A DNA stretch of 64,000 bases from Glutamicibacter halophytocola (GTDB taxonomy: Bacteria > Actinomycetota > Actinomycetes > Actinomycetales > Micrococcaceae). Within the stretch, counting starts at the first letter, position 1, and each line of letters begins with the position of its first letter. The notes beneath the pieces were generated by a model that ran no database searches, was not told the origin of the DNA, and saw only the letters and a program-made list of their open reading frames with translations. Below are positions 37,092 to 45,352 of the stretch, piece by piece. The position numbers and the translations under genes are program-made. The stretch is from contig NZ_CP012750.1 in assembly GCF_001302565.1 (NCBI RefSeq), forward strand, positions 1,302,001 to 1,366,000, written 5' to 3'.

Positions 37092-38798
37092 ATGACCCAT
37101 CCACATGATCAGCGCCAGCCAGCGCTCGAGAATCCCGAGCACGGCCCTGACTACATCGTTTCCCTTCGAAGCCTCAGTGTCAGCTTTGGCGAACGCGACG
37201 TGTTGGTCGACTGCGATTTGTCGATTTCCGGCAAGGAGCGGCTAGCTGTGCTCGGGGATAACGGATCAGGCAAGTCCACGCTGATGCGTGTCATCGCTGG
37301 AAACTTGGAGGTCGAGCGAGGGGAACGGCACATCAACGCCCCGGGCGGCGTGGCCTATGCCGCGCAGAATCCGCGCTTCGCCGCTTCGATGAGCATTCAG
37401 CAAGTCATCGACTCGTATCATGCCCGCTTTCGCGAGCTGGAGAATCTGATGCGGATCATCAGCCTGAAGCTCCAAGGTGCACAGGGCCCTGCTGCTGAAC
37501 GCCTGTTGGCCCAGCTGCAACAGGTGACTGATATCTACGAAGCGGCCGACGGCTATACCCTGGCCCAGCGGCTGGACAGCGCCCTGCAACAACTTGGATT
37601 GGGGGAGCTGGATCGAGAGCGCGGAGTCTCGCGCCTGTCCGGTGGCCAGCGATCCCGGCTCGCATTGGCTTGCGTGCTGTGTTCTGGCGCGCAGCTGCTG
37701 TTGCTTGATGAACCGACCAATGATCTTGATGAGGCTGCGTTGGCCTGGCTGGAACGCAGTATGGACAGGCACCGAGGGGCTTTGGTGCTGATCACTCACG
37801 ACCGCATGTTCCTCAAGCGCTTTGCACGTTCGATCCTCGAAGTCCATGTTGGGCAACTGAGCCGATATGGCAATGGATACGATGGCTACCTCCATGCCAA
37901 GGAGCAGGAACGGATCGCGGCTCAGGAAGCCTATGCCACCTGGGTGGCTGAAATGGAGCATTCGCGGAAGCTGGTGGAGAAGAACGTGGCGCGTGCCGCG
38001 GCGATTCCACGAAAAATGGAAAAGGCTGGCTTTGGGCACGGCAATTTCCGTCTACGGGAACGGAGCCACGGGTCGGCCTCCAAAATCCGCCAGGCCAAGT
38101 CGCGGATCGAAGAGCTGGAAGCCAGTCCGGCGCCCAAACCAGCCGCTGAACTTGAATTTTCCATGCCGGCAGGCGCCACCGTTCCAGAAACCGCCAAGAC
38201 CTTGATCCGCGTGGAAAAGGCCCAACGCTCGGAACTGCCGGCGCTGCGCACCGGATCGTTCGAGATCAAGCTCGGCGAACGCTGGATGGTGACCGGACCG
38301 AACGGGGCCGGGAAAACGACGCTGCTCAAAATGCTGGCCGGCGAATTGTCCTATGACAGGGGCCGGGTTCAATTGACCCAGCCATTGCGCTGTGCCTGGC
38401 TGCGGCAGGAACTCGGCGAGGTGCCGGGGCAGAGCCTGATCGAAGCCTTTGCGCTGGCGACAGATCAATACGTTGAAGATGCCGCCGAAGTGCTGGCCAA
38501 GCTTGGGCTATTTGCGCCCCAGGACTTCTTGCGCCACCCCCTGGCCTTGTCCGTGGGGCAACGACGCAGGCTCGAACTGGCAATCGCTGTGAGCTCCCAG
38601 GCGCACATCCTGTTCTTGGACGAGCCCACGAACCATATTTCGCCGGCATTGGTCGAACAGCTTGAAGGTGCATTGGTGGCCTTTCCCGGAACTGTAGTCA
38701 CCGTGAGCCATGATCGGCGATGGCAGCAGAAACTCAAGGAGCACGGTTCCTTGCACCGATTGCAGGTACAGGATGGTCACGTACAGGTTATTCAGTAG
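37092..38798 (+). CDS. ABC-F family ribosome-associated ATPase
   Basis: 568 aa, two ABC cassettes and no membrane segments. First: Walker A GDNGSGKST at 55-63, LSGGQRSRLALA near 182, Walker B LLLLDEPTNDLD near 201. Second: GPNGAGKTT at 402-410, LSVGQRRRLELA near 486, FLDEPTNHIS near 508. The inter-cassette linker (about 250-340) is long, basic and helical (NVARAAAIPRKMEKAGFGHG). ABC-F proteins act in the ribosomal E site; members of this size are either housekeeping factors or antibiotic-protection proteins. The single-gene context and long leader favour the latter, without proof. ATG 37092 has AGGAATATCC upstream. Confidence 0.9.
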   Translation: MTHPHDQRQPALENPEHGPDYIVSLRSLSVSFGERDVLVDCDLSISGKERLAVLGDNGSGKSTLMRVIAGNLEVERGERHINAPGGVAYAAQNPRFAASMSIQQVIDSYHARFRELENLMRIISLKLQGAQGPAAERLLAQLQQVTDIYEAADGYTLAQRLDSALQQLGLGELDRERGVSRLSGGQRSRLALACVLCSGAQLLLLDEPTNDLDEAALAWLERSMDRHRGALVLITHDRMFLKRFARSILEVHVGQLSRYGNGYDGYLHAKEQERIAAQEAYATWVAEMEHSRKLVEKNVARAAAIPRKMEKAGFGHGNFRLRERSHGSASKIRQAKSRIEELEASPAPKPAAELEFSMPAGATVPETAKTLIRVEKAQRSELPALRTGSFEIKLGERWMVTGPNGAGKTTLLKMLAGELSYDRGRVQLTQPLRCAWLRQELGEVPGQSLIEAFALATDQYVEDAAEVLAKLGLFAPQDFLRHPLALSVGQRRRLELAIAVSSQAHILFLDEPTNHISPALVEQLEGALVAFPGTVVTVSHDRRWQQKLKEHGSLHRLQVQDGHVQVIQ

Positions 38799-38863
38799 AG
38801 TTTGCCAACTCGATGGCCCTCATCGGCTTTCGCCTGCGAGCAGCGCCAACTAGGCGCGGCTCG

Positions 38864-38904
38864 AACGCCCCAACAAACCTTTGCGGTTTGCTGGGGCGTT
38901 TTCC
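38864..38904 (+). terminator. Terminator of the ABC-F gene
   Basis: 16-bp stem with one mismatch (38864-38879 with 38885-38900), 5-nt loop, then TTTTCC. Strong Rho-independent terminator. Confidence 0.92.
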
Positions 38905-38945
38905 ATGCCCGGAGCCAGCCGTATTTCGCGGCGCCGCCAGGTTTC

Positions 38946-38975
38946 TTGTGCGTGAGCTCACAGATTGTATATGAT
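38946..38975 (+). promoter_or_regulatory. Monooxygenase promoter with palindrome in the spacer
   Basis: TTGTGC (38946-38951) and TATGAT (38970-38975) are separated by 18 bp. The spacer starts with GTGAGCTCAC (38952-38961), a perfect 10-bp palindrome placed where a repressor would block RNA polymerase. ATGATTA occurs twice (38971-38977 and 38989-38995) 18 bp apart. The regulator is not in the window. Confidence 0.5.
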
Positions 38976-39063
38976 TAGTGTGCGATAAATGATTACTATG
39001 TTCGTTTATAGAACTTTGAGCGAAATGCTTGATCGCACTGCTAGAGAAATGGGGAATGGAACA

Positions 39064-40953
39064 ATGCAGTTTCACCACAACGGATACGTTTCCGCTGATC
39101 CGCGTAAACAGCCAGCTGCCGGTACGGGAATAGACCGCCCAAAGCAGCTTCCTGATCAAATGGATGTGCTGGTTGTCGGTACCGGGCCAGCGGGCATCAT
39201 CGCCGCTGCCCAGCTCTCGCAGTTCCCTCAAGTGCACACGCGAATCATTGACCGACGCCCGAGCCGCCTGGAAATTGGACAAGCCGACGGCATCCAGTCT
39301 CGAACCGTTGAGACATTCCAGGCATTTGGATTTGCCGAACGCATTACCTCCGAGGCGTACATCATCAAAGAAACCACATTCTGGAATCCCGACCCGGAAA
39401 ACCCGGAATGCATTATGCGCACCGACCGCACCCCGGATGATCCAACTGGTGTCAGTGAATTTCCGCATCTGGTGGTCAACCAAGCCCGCGTGATTGATTA
39501 TTTCGCCGAGTATGCCTATAACTCGCCAGCGCGGATCACCCCGGATTTCGGCTGGGAGTTCAAGGAACTGGTGGTTGAAGATGGCCACGAGTATCCAGTG
39601 AAGGTCACCCTGCTTGCCTGCGGAGGCGAAGCTGCGGGCCTTGAGCGAGTGGTGCGCGCTAAATACGTTGTTGGCGCGGATGGCGCGCGAAGCAACGTCC
39701 GTCGTTCTATCGGAGCAAAGCTTTCTGGAGACAAAGCGAACCACGCATGGGGTGTTATGGACACCTTGGCACTCACCGATTTTCCTGACGTTCGAACCAA
39801 ATGCGCGATTCACTCCGGGGCCGGTTCAATTTTGCTGATCCCGCGTGAAGGCGGCCAGCTCTTCCGGCTCTACGTCGATCTGGGCGAAGTCCCCGAAGGT
39901 GACAACGGCAAAGTTCGCGAAACGCCGCTGGAAGAAATCATTCAACGTGCCAAAGCGATTCTGAATCCCTACACGTTGGATGTGAAGGACATTGCATGGC
40001 ATAGCGTCTACGAGGTCGGGCATCGTCTCGCAGATCGTTTTGATGACGTTGCGCCGGATGAGACTTGCATTCGAGAACCGCGGGTCTTCATCACCGGCGA
40101 CGCCTGCCATACCCACTCGGCGAAGGCCGGACAGGGAATGAACGTGTCAATGCAGGACGGGTTCAATCTGGCCTGGAAGCTGGGGTATGTCCTGACCGGT
40201 CGGTCCCCACAAAGCCTTCTGCGCACGTATTCAACAGAGCGAAAGATGATCGCCAGGGACCTCATCGACTTTGATAAGCAGTGGTCCTCCATCATGGCGG
40301 CCACGCCGGAAGCGCTGCAGGGCCAAGAGGGCGCCGCCGAGTTCTACGTGCGTACCGCCGAGTTCCCCGCTGGTTTCATGACTGAATATGCTCCCTCGGT
40401 GCTAACGGCCGTCCACGAGCACCAGGACTTGGCGGCAGGATTCCCCATTGGGAAGCGATTCAGATCTTCGGAAGTCATGCGGGTCGCCGATGCCAGTCCA
40501 AGGCACTTGGGGCACCACCATCGGGCCGATGGCCGCTATCGAATTTACGTCTTTGCCGATCGAGCCCGAATAGGCGAACCAGGCAAAGTTGCCACGCTGG
40601 CGAATTGGCTATTGGAATCGAACGAATCCCCGGTGCGCCGCTTCACACCGCAGGATGCTGATCTTGATTCCCTGTTTGACGTGAAGGTGATCTACCAACA
40701 GGATTACGCCTCGATGAACATCAATGACGCTCCGAAAATCTTCCGGCCCAATGTTGGCGAGCTGGGACTCATGGACTATGAAAAGGTCTATGCGGCGTGG
40801 GAATCGTCAGATATTTTCGAAGAGCGCCAGATTTCGCGCGAGGGCGCGATCATCATCGTCCGCCCGGATATGTACGTGTCCCATGTTCTGCCGTTGGATT
40901 CCATTCAGGATCTCGCAGGCTTTTTTGACGATGTCTTGGTTCCACGCATCTAG
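39064..40953 (+). CDS. FAD-dependent aromatic monooxygenase (phenol 2-/3-hydroxybenzoate 4-monooxygenase type)
   Basis: 629 aa from ATG 39064, preceded by GGGGAATGG; the frame opens 25 codons earlier, but MQFHHNGYVSADPRK is the family's usual N-terminus. FAD-binding VLVVGTGPAGIIAA near 36-49, the second FAD motif VVGADGARS near 202 and GDACHTHSAKAGQGMNVSMQ near 344. The C-terminal 180 residues form the thioredoxin-like domain of phenol hydroxylases. It would hydroxylate a phenolic ring using NADPH and O2; 3-hydroxybenzoate or phenol are the best guesses. No ring-cleavage genes are adjacent. It has its own promoter and terminator. Confidence 0.9.
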   Translation: MQFHHNGYVSADPRKQPAAGTGIDRPKQLPDQMDVLVVGTGPAGIIAAAQLSQFPQVHTRIIDRRPSRLEIGQADGIQSRTVETFQAFGFAERITSEAYIIKETTFWNPDPENPECIMRTDRTPDDPTGVSEFPHLVVNQARVIDYFAEYAYNSPARITPDFGWEFKELVVEDGHEYPVKVTLLACGGEAAGLERVVRAKYVVGADGARSNVRRSIGAKLSGDKANHAWGVMDTLALTDFPDVRTKCAIHSGAGSILLIPREGGQLFRLYVDLGEVPEGDNGKVRETPLEEIIQRAKAILNPYTLDVKDIAWHSVYEVGHRLADRFDDVAPDETCIREPRVFITGDACHTHSAKAGQGMNVSMQDGFNLAWKLGYVLTGRSPQSLLRTYSTERKMIARDLIDFDKQWSSIMAATPEALQGQEGAAEFYVRTAEFPAGFMTEYAPSVLTAVHEHQDLAAGFPIGKRFRSSEVMRVADASPRHLGHHHRADGRYRIYVFADRARIGEPGKVATLANWLLESNESPVRRFTPQDADLDSLFDVKVIYQQDYASMNINDAPKIFRPNVGELGLMDYEKVYAAWESSDIFEERQISREGAIIIVRPDMYVSHVLPLDSIQDLAGFFDDVLVPRI

Positions 40954-40966
40954 GCCGCTACCTCAG

Positions 40967-41013
40967 AACGCAGCAGAGGTCCGGTCGGCAGCGGCCGCTA
41001 CCTCTGCTGCGTT
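40967..41013 (+). terminator. Terminator of the monooxygenase gene
   Basis: 14-bp perfect stem (40967-40980 with 41000-41013) with a 19-nt GC-rich loop that can itself fold, 13 bases after the stop. Only a short T run follows. Confidence 0.65.
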
Positions 41014-41099
41014 TCCCGATGTCTGTCTGAGGAATATTCCGCGGGTTCGGCAAGTTGAAGCATGTGACCGGTGAAATGATTCATTGAAAGGATGGTGCA

Positions 41100-41237
41100 A
41101 TGAGCCAGGAGTTCAGTTTTGACCTTCAGCAAGTTGTTGAATCGGACTTCGTGTGCGCCGACGGTGTGTGTTTCGTACCGACTACTGGCGCTTCAACTGG
41201 TCAAGCAGATACTCACGCAGGACCATCGCGTGATTAG
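41100..41237 (+). CDS. Possible 45-aa Cys-containing peptide
   Basis: 45 codons: ATG at 41100 preceded by GAAAGGATGGTGCA, a strong ribosome binding site, and TAG at 41235-41237. The peptide reads MSQEFSFDLQQVVESDF, then the two-Cys element CADGVCFVP (C19, C23), then a polar tail. Its 3' 56 bp overlap the end of the convergent DUF488 gene. It may be a real small protein, or the 5' remnant of a longer gene cut off when the DUF488 gene arrived. No family recognised. Confidence 0.45.
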   Translation: MSQEFSFDLQQVVESDFVCADGVCFVPTTGASTGQADTHAGPSRD

Positions 41238-41544
41238 CCTGTTCATTGCGAGCGGCAAAAACCAGAGTCACCGTGGGCAGGTGTTCGATCAGCTCCAGAA
41301 AGTCGTCGACCGCCGGATTCTGATTTAGCTCGGCCCTGTAGAACCGGGCAAATTCTTCAAAACGATCCGAGTCGTGGTTCCACGCCTTGCGGAGCTCGGT
41401 ACTAGGAGCCAAGGACTTGGCCCACTGGTCCAACTTGAGCTTGGACTTGGTAAGTCCTCTTGGCCATAAACGGTCAACCAGTATTCGGTAGCCGTCCTTG
41501 TCCTCTGGTTCCGCATAGGCGCGCTTAATCAGTATTTCAGTCAT
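41182..41544 (-). CDS. DUF488 (YeaO-like) protein
   Basis: 120 aa. The conserved pattern DGYRILVDRLWPRGLTKSKL near 17-36, followed by WAKSLAPSTELRKAW and FYRAEL, is diagnostic of DUF488. Function unknown; cytoplasmic. ATG at 41544 has AGGTGGACA upstream. It runs opposite to its neighbours, and its 3' end overlaps the 45-codon ORF. Confidence 0.88.
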   Translation of the reverse strand: MTEILIKRAYAEPEDKDGYRILVDRLWPRGLTKSKLKLDQWAKSLAPSTELRKAWNHDSDRFEEFARFYRAELNQNPAVDDFLELIEHLPTVTLVFAARNEQANHAMVLREYLLDQLKRQ

Positions 41545-41809
41545 TGTCCACCTGCGAAGTTCCGGTCAACGCTTGCACTGCCACCCTATACCGCGAAAGA
41601 CTGATGCTATAGCGACGGCCGCATCAATGGTCTTTCAGCAGTGGAAGGATCGACAGGAAATCCACGCATCGGAAAATATCGATATTTCTGTTATCACTTG
41701 GGTGGTGAGTAGGCTAATCTGTAGATAGTTTGGTATTGCGTACTATGCCAAATCAGAACACAATGTCGTCGCGTACGAACTGTAAGCAAGATTTTCTGGA
41801 GGATCCCAC
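41545..41809. other. Intergenic region upstream of the FHA gene
   Basis: 265 bases without a gene. It contains AAATATCGATATTT (41674-41687), a perfect 14-bp palindrome, and a near-perfect inverted repeat TTTGGTA (41729-41735) / TGCCAAA (41746-41752). TACTAT at 41741-41746 is a possible -10. These probably belong to control of the FHA gene. Confidence 0.5.
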
Positions 41810-42262
41810 ATGTCGGAACATGGGCCGGTTGCCCCGCATAATGAGTCTGCCTCCGAGACGACCAATATTGCTCTTCCTTCGATGAACAAGGCTTCAGAGC
41901 CTTCAGTGATTTACACACTCAGCGAAGATGAGAAGAACGCGGTTCGAGCACTCCCATCGGGCTCGGCCTTGCTCATTGCTCACTCGGGTCCCAACAAGGG
42001 AGCCCGATTCCTGCTGGATACCGATGAAAGCATCGCTGGCCGCCATCCCAACGCGGATATTTTCCTGGACGATGTCACGGTATCGCGTCGACATGCGAAG
42101 TTCACCAGAAATGGCGAGAGCTTCCTGCTCAGCGATATTGGTTCGCTGAACGGTACTTACATCAACGGCGACCGTATTGACGAAATTCAGCTGAGCAGTG
42201 GAGTCCAGGTGCAGATCGGCAAGTTCCGCTTGAATTTCTACCAGAGCGTACCGAACCTTTAA
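41810..42262 (+). CDS. garA: FHA-domain regulator GarA/OdhI-like
   Basis: 150 aa. The C-terminal FHA domain (about 65-145) has the phosphothreonine-binding residues in AGRHPNADIFLDDVTVSRRH and DIGSLNGTYING. The N-terminus carries ETT at 16-18 (SETTNI), matching the kinase phosphorylation site of GarA/OdhI. Unphosphorylated GarA/OdhI inhibits 2-oxoglutarate dehydrogenase and affects glutamate enzymes. The order FHA-MerR-BFN-MerR that follows equals Rv1827-Rv1830. ATG follows GGAGGATCCCAC. Confidence 0.93.
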   Translation: MSEHGPVAPHNESASETTNIALPSMNKASEPSVIYTLSEDEKNAVRALPSGSALLIAHSGPNKGARFLLDTDESIAGRHPNADIFLDDVTVSRRHAKFTRNGESFLLSDIGSLNGTYINGDRIDEIQLSSGVQVQIGKFRLNFYQSVPNL

Positions 42263-42333
42263 ACTGGTAGAGTTCTAGATTTCCACCGGCGGCCAGTCCG
42301 TCGAGATATTTTTACTTCCGAGGTGTAGACCCT

Positions 42334-43089
42334 TTGCCGATCTTTGACGCAGCCCGCAGCCCACGACTCGAGGCATCGCGCCACGAGCCTGTCCGGCAGG
42401 CAGCGCTGAATATCGGCGAAGTGCTCTCGGAACTGAAAGATGAGTTCCCGAGAGTAACGGCTTCTAAAATCCGCTTCTTGGAGGACAAGGGCTTGATTAT
42501 CCCGCAGCGCACTTCTGCCGGATATCGCAAGTACACCGCGTCGGACGTCAGCCGCCTTCGTTTCATCCTCGCCGTGCAGCGTGACCAGTACCTGCCTCTG
42601 AAGGTCATCAAGGACCACCTGGATGCCATCGACCGAGGTGAAGCTCCAGAGGCATTGCCTGGGGGAGCACCAGCCGCTCCGCAATTGGTCAATAGCGATA
42701 TGGCTGAAGCTGTAGAGCGCAAGACCCGTCTCGTATCACTAGCAGAGCTGCAGGGGCTGACAGGTGCCAGCGAAGAACTAGTTGACGAACTACTCAAATT
42801 TGGACTCGTCGAAGCGCAGGCAGGACTTTTTGATTCGAGCTGCATCAAGGTGACCCAATCTGCCGTGCAACTCGCGAGTCACGGTGTTGAGCCCAGGCAT
42901 TTGCGCCAGTTCCGTACCGCAGCTGATCGCGAATTTTCATTGATCGAATCAATCGTCGGCAATGACTTGAAGAAGCCTGAAGTTTCGGCAAGGGCCCGGG
43001 CCGCCGAAGAAGCGCAAGAAATTTCTCGCCAGTGCCTAGAAATTCACGATGCCCTCGTGCAGCGTGCTATTTCGCAACTTGATCGCTAG
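42334..43089 (+). CDS. ftsR: MerR-type regulator FtsR
   Basis: 251 aa. MerR-like winged helix at about 26-95 (LNIGEVLSELKDEFPRVTAS, then KIRFLEDKGLI and RTSAGYRKYT), followed by a helical C-terminal domain. Matches Rv1828/FtsR, described in corynebacteria as an activator of ftsZ. The start is TTG at 42334 with GAGGTG upstream. It lies 71 bp after garA in the conserved cluster. Confidence 0.88.
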   Translation: MPIFDAARSPRLEASRHEPVRQAALNIGEVLSELKDEFPRVTASKIRFLEDKGLIIPQRTSAGYRKYTASDVSRLRFILAVQRDQYLPLKVIKDHLDAIDRGEAPEALPGGAPAAPQLVNSDMAEAVERKTRLVSLAELQGLTGASEELVDELLKFGLVEAQAGLFDSSCIKVTQSAVQLASHGVEPRHLRQFRTAADREFSLIESIVGNDLKKPEVSARARAAEEAQEISRQCLEIHDALVQRAISQLDR

Positions 43090-43129
43090 GCTGAATTTCA
43101 ACAGGCATTTACAACTCTAGGAGGCCGGC

Positions 43130-43612
43130 ATGCTGGAACTGGAGTTTTCCGGGATTCGCATTCAACTGCCTGCGAATCAGCCACTGCTGTTGCTTAAATA
43201 TCCGGAACAGAATCTCTACCTGCCATTGTGGATCGGAGCGCCTGAAGCATCGGCAATCGCCATGTCGGAACAAGGCCTGACTCCGCCTCGCCCGATGACG
43301 CACGACTTGATGATTAGCGTATTTGAAGCGCTGGGCGTGACATTGGAACGAATTGAAATCGTTTCCGTGCATAATGCTGTTTTCGTTGCCGAGCTTGTTT
43401 TTTCCAATGGCAAGCGCGTTGATTCCAGGTCTTCCGATGCGGTGGCTCTGGCGGTTCGTGCCAAGTGCCCGATTATGTGCGCAGAAGACGTATTGGAAGA
43501 AGCTGGCGTTTCCATCGAGACGGATAGCGATGGCGAAGAAGCTCCCGAGGAGCAACTGCGTGAGTTCCGTGAATTTTTGGACAATATTGATCCCGAAGAT
43601 TTTTCTTCGTAG
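43130..43612 (+). CDS. Bifunctional nuclease family (DUF151) protein
   Basis: 160 aa. BFN/DUF151 signature: LLLKYPEQNLYLPLWIGAPE near 20-39, EASAIAMSEQG, RPMTHDLM, and SRSSDAVALAVRAKCPI near 99. Corresponds to Rv1829. Plant members have RNase and DNase activity; the bacterial role is not settled. The C-terminal 25 residues are acidic. ATG at 43130 follows AGGAGGC, 40 bp after ftsR. Confidence 0.9.
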   Translation: MLELEFSGIRIQLPANQPLLLLKYPEQNLYLPLWIGAPEASAIAMSEQGLTPPRPMTHDLMISVFEALGVTLERIEIVSVHNAVFVAELVFSNGKRVDSRSSDAVALAVRAKCPIMCAEDVLEEAGVSIETDSDGEEAPEEQLREFREFLDNIDPEDFSS

Positions 43613-43853
43613 TTGAAGCATTGCTGAATTCAGCGAATTATCGACTCTCATTTGGGATATTCGAATCGCTTGCGCGACACGGCTTAAAGTTAAGCTTGAA
43701 GGTCTTTGACCATTAGGTCAGATGGCCGTACCGTCGATGCATAGGGACATTAAACAGGAACTGTTTTTGTGATCATCGCTCGCATCTGCACGGTTCTAAT
43801 TTGGTCGCCTCATTACTCGCTTAGAAACGTGCTGATACGCAAGGAGCAATTGG
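43613..43853. other. Intergenic region upstream of second merR gene
   Basis: 241 bases. Two inverted repeats are visible: GCTTAA-AG-TTAAGC (43682-43695) and TGACC-ATTA-GGTCA (43707-43720). They may be regulator sites for the MerR gene that follows. No gene is seen. Confidence 0.4.
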
Positions 43854-44447
43854 ATGGAGTCACGCCAGACAGAGCCTCGTCATGGGGCCGACGGTGGCAT
43901 CAAGCATTCCAATACACAAGGGCTGCTCTTCACCGATGACCTGCCCGAGCTCGATGAGCATGCCGGCTATCGCGGCCCGGTCGTATGCAGGGCCGCAGGA
44001 ATCACCTACCGCCAACTTGATTACTGGGCACGCACCGGCTTAGTAGAGCCGGCAGTTCGTGGTGCCAAGGGGTCCGGCAGCCACCGGTTGTACTCCTTCC
44101 GCGATATCTTGGTGCTCAAGGTCGTTAAGCGCCTGCTGGACACCGGAGTATCTCTGCAACAGATTCGGGCTGCGGTATTGCACCTGCGGGAACGCGGGGT
44201 CGAAGACCTGGCGCAGATCACCCTGATGAGCGATGGCGCCTCGGTATACGAGTGCACCAGTGCTGATGAGGTCATTGATCTTGTGCAGAAGGGCCAGGGA
44301 GTGTTCGGCATCGCCGTAGGACGAGTCTGGCGTGAAGTAGAAGGCTCGCTGGCGCAACTGCCTTCGGAAAGCTCTGCAGAGCAGACGTTGCCCGAAGATG
44401 AGCTGGCTGCCCGTCGTGCTGCCAAGGCCGCGCGCAACGTCGGCTAA
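43854..44447 (+). CDS. MerR-type regulator (Rv1830-like)
   Basis: 197 aa. MerR HTH at about 45-110: GPVVCRAAGITYRQLDYWAR, TGLVEPAVRGAKGSGSHRLY, then DILVLKVVKRLLDTGVSLQQ. The C-terminal half is helical, without Cys-rich metal sites. Position and sequence match Rv1830, last of the garA cluster. ATG follows AAGGAGCAATTGG. Terminated by a very long palindrome at 44467. Confidence 0.88.
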   Translation: MESRQTEPRHGADGGIKHSNTQGLLFTDDLPELDEHAGYRGPVVCRAAGITYRQLDYWARTGLVEPAVRGAKGSGSHRLYSFRDILVLKVVKRLLDTGVSLQQIRAAVLHLRERGVEDLAQITLMSDGASVYECTSADEVIDLVQKGQGVFGIAVGRVWREVEGSLAQLPSESSAEQTLPEDELAARRAAKAARNVG

Positions 44448-44466
44448 TCAATCTGAAATAGAGCTG

Positions 44467-44516
44467 CATAGACTTTGGGCCGGACCACCGATCGGTGGTC
44501 CGGCCCAAAGTCTATG
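44467..44516. terminator. Perfect 50-bp palindrome, bidirectional terminator
   Basis: 25-bp arms meeting with no spacer (centre between 44491 and 44492), located 20 bases after the MerR stop and 20 before the ParA stop of the convergent gene. Symmetry suits both directions. Neither side has a T-tract, so it is an atypical terminator; see findings. Confidence 0.75.
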
Positions 44517-44536
44517 TGATCGACGTCTGATGAACG

Positions 44537-45352
44537 TCAGGAATTCGAAGAGCCAGCGGTCGACATGATTTCCTTGAGCAGTGCGTCAAACTGGTTGAGC
44601 ATTGGCCCGGTGGCCTTTGAAGGCCAATGGTGCACCGAATAGGCGGCACCCTGAATTTGCTGCCATTCCGGGTGCTCTGGGATTTCTGGCTTGACCATGG
44701 AATCACCAAACATCTGGCGCATTTCTCCCAAGCGGAAGGTGTGTTCTGCCGAATCCTTGCGAACCCGGTTGGCAACGACCTTGACTGGTCCAAGCGAAGG
44801 GGCGAATTCACGACGGAAAAGATCCAGTGCGCGCTGTGTGCGCTCGGTGCCAGCCACGGAGAAGAGGCTTGGCTCTGCCACCAGCAACAACTGATCCGAA
44901 GCGCTCCATGCCATGCGGGTCAGGCCATTCAGCGACGGAGGGCAATCGATCAGCACCAGCTGATAACCGCTGGTGCGGCTGAGGATCTGGGTAAGCCGGC
45001 GAAGATCCCTGGTTCGCAGGTCCGGACGGTCGTAAATGCCGGTGTAGGCGTCGCCTACAGCTACATCAAGCACCGGAATGCGAGTACGCGATTTCTTCTC
45101 TGCTGCCTTCGACTGCCAAGCGCTGGCGACAACCTGATCTTGCAGGCGGGCTCGGCGAGCGTTTTTGAGCATCTGCCCAATTGGCTGCTTTCCATTCGCC
45201 CGGACTCCGAGGCCAGTGCTGGCATCCGCGTGGGGATCCAAGTCAATGACGAGAGTCGGGATGCCGGCGGCAAGTGCTGCTGAAGCCAGGCCGAGCGTTA
45301 CGGAGGTTTTTCCCACGCCACCCTTGAGGCTGCTGATGCTCACTACGTGCAC
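44537..45352 (-). CDS. Orphan ParA-like ATPase
   Basis: 271 aa from GTG at 45352 (MHVVSISSLKGGVGKTSVTL); the frame extends 7 codons upstream to another GTG at 45373 with no ribosome binding site, so the shorter form is preferred. Deviant Walker A KGGVGKTS at 10-17, VIDLDPHADASTGLG near 37, LIDCPPSLNGLTRMA near 140. No parB or scp genes are adjacent. In corynebacteria an orphan ParA (PldP) affects division-site choice; a similar role is possible here but unproven. Confidence 0.85.
   Translation of the reverse strand: MHVVSISSLKGGVGKTSVTLGLASAALAAGIPTLVIDLDPHADASTGLGVRANGKQPIGQMLKNARRARLQDQVVASAWQSKAAEKKSRTRIPVLDVAVGDAYTGIYDRPDLRTRDLRRLTQILSRTSGYQLVLIDCPPSLNGLTRMAWSASDQLLLVAEPSLFSVAGTERTQRALDLFRREFAPSLGPVKVVANRVRKDSAEHTFRLGEMRQMFGDSMVKPEIPEHPEWQQIQGAAYSVHHWPSKATGPMLNQFDALLKEIMSTAGSSNS

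Noticed and set aside
37025..37108. 27-codon ORF overlapping the ABC-F start
   Set aside because: No ribosome binding site precedes its ATG, and the peptide shows no pattern of a regulatory leader.
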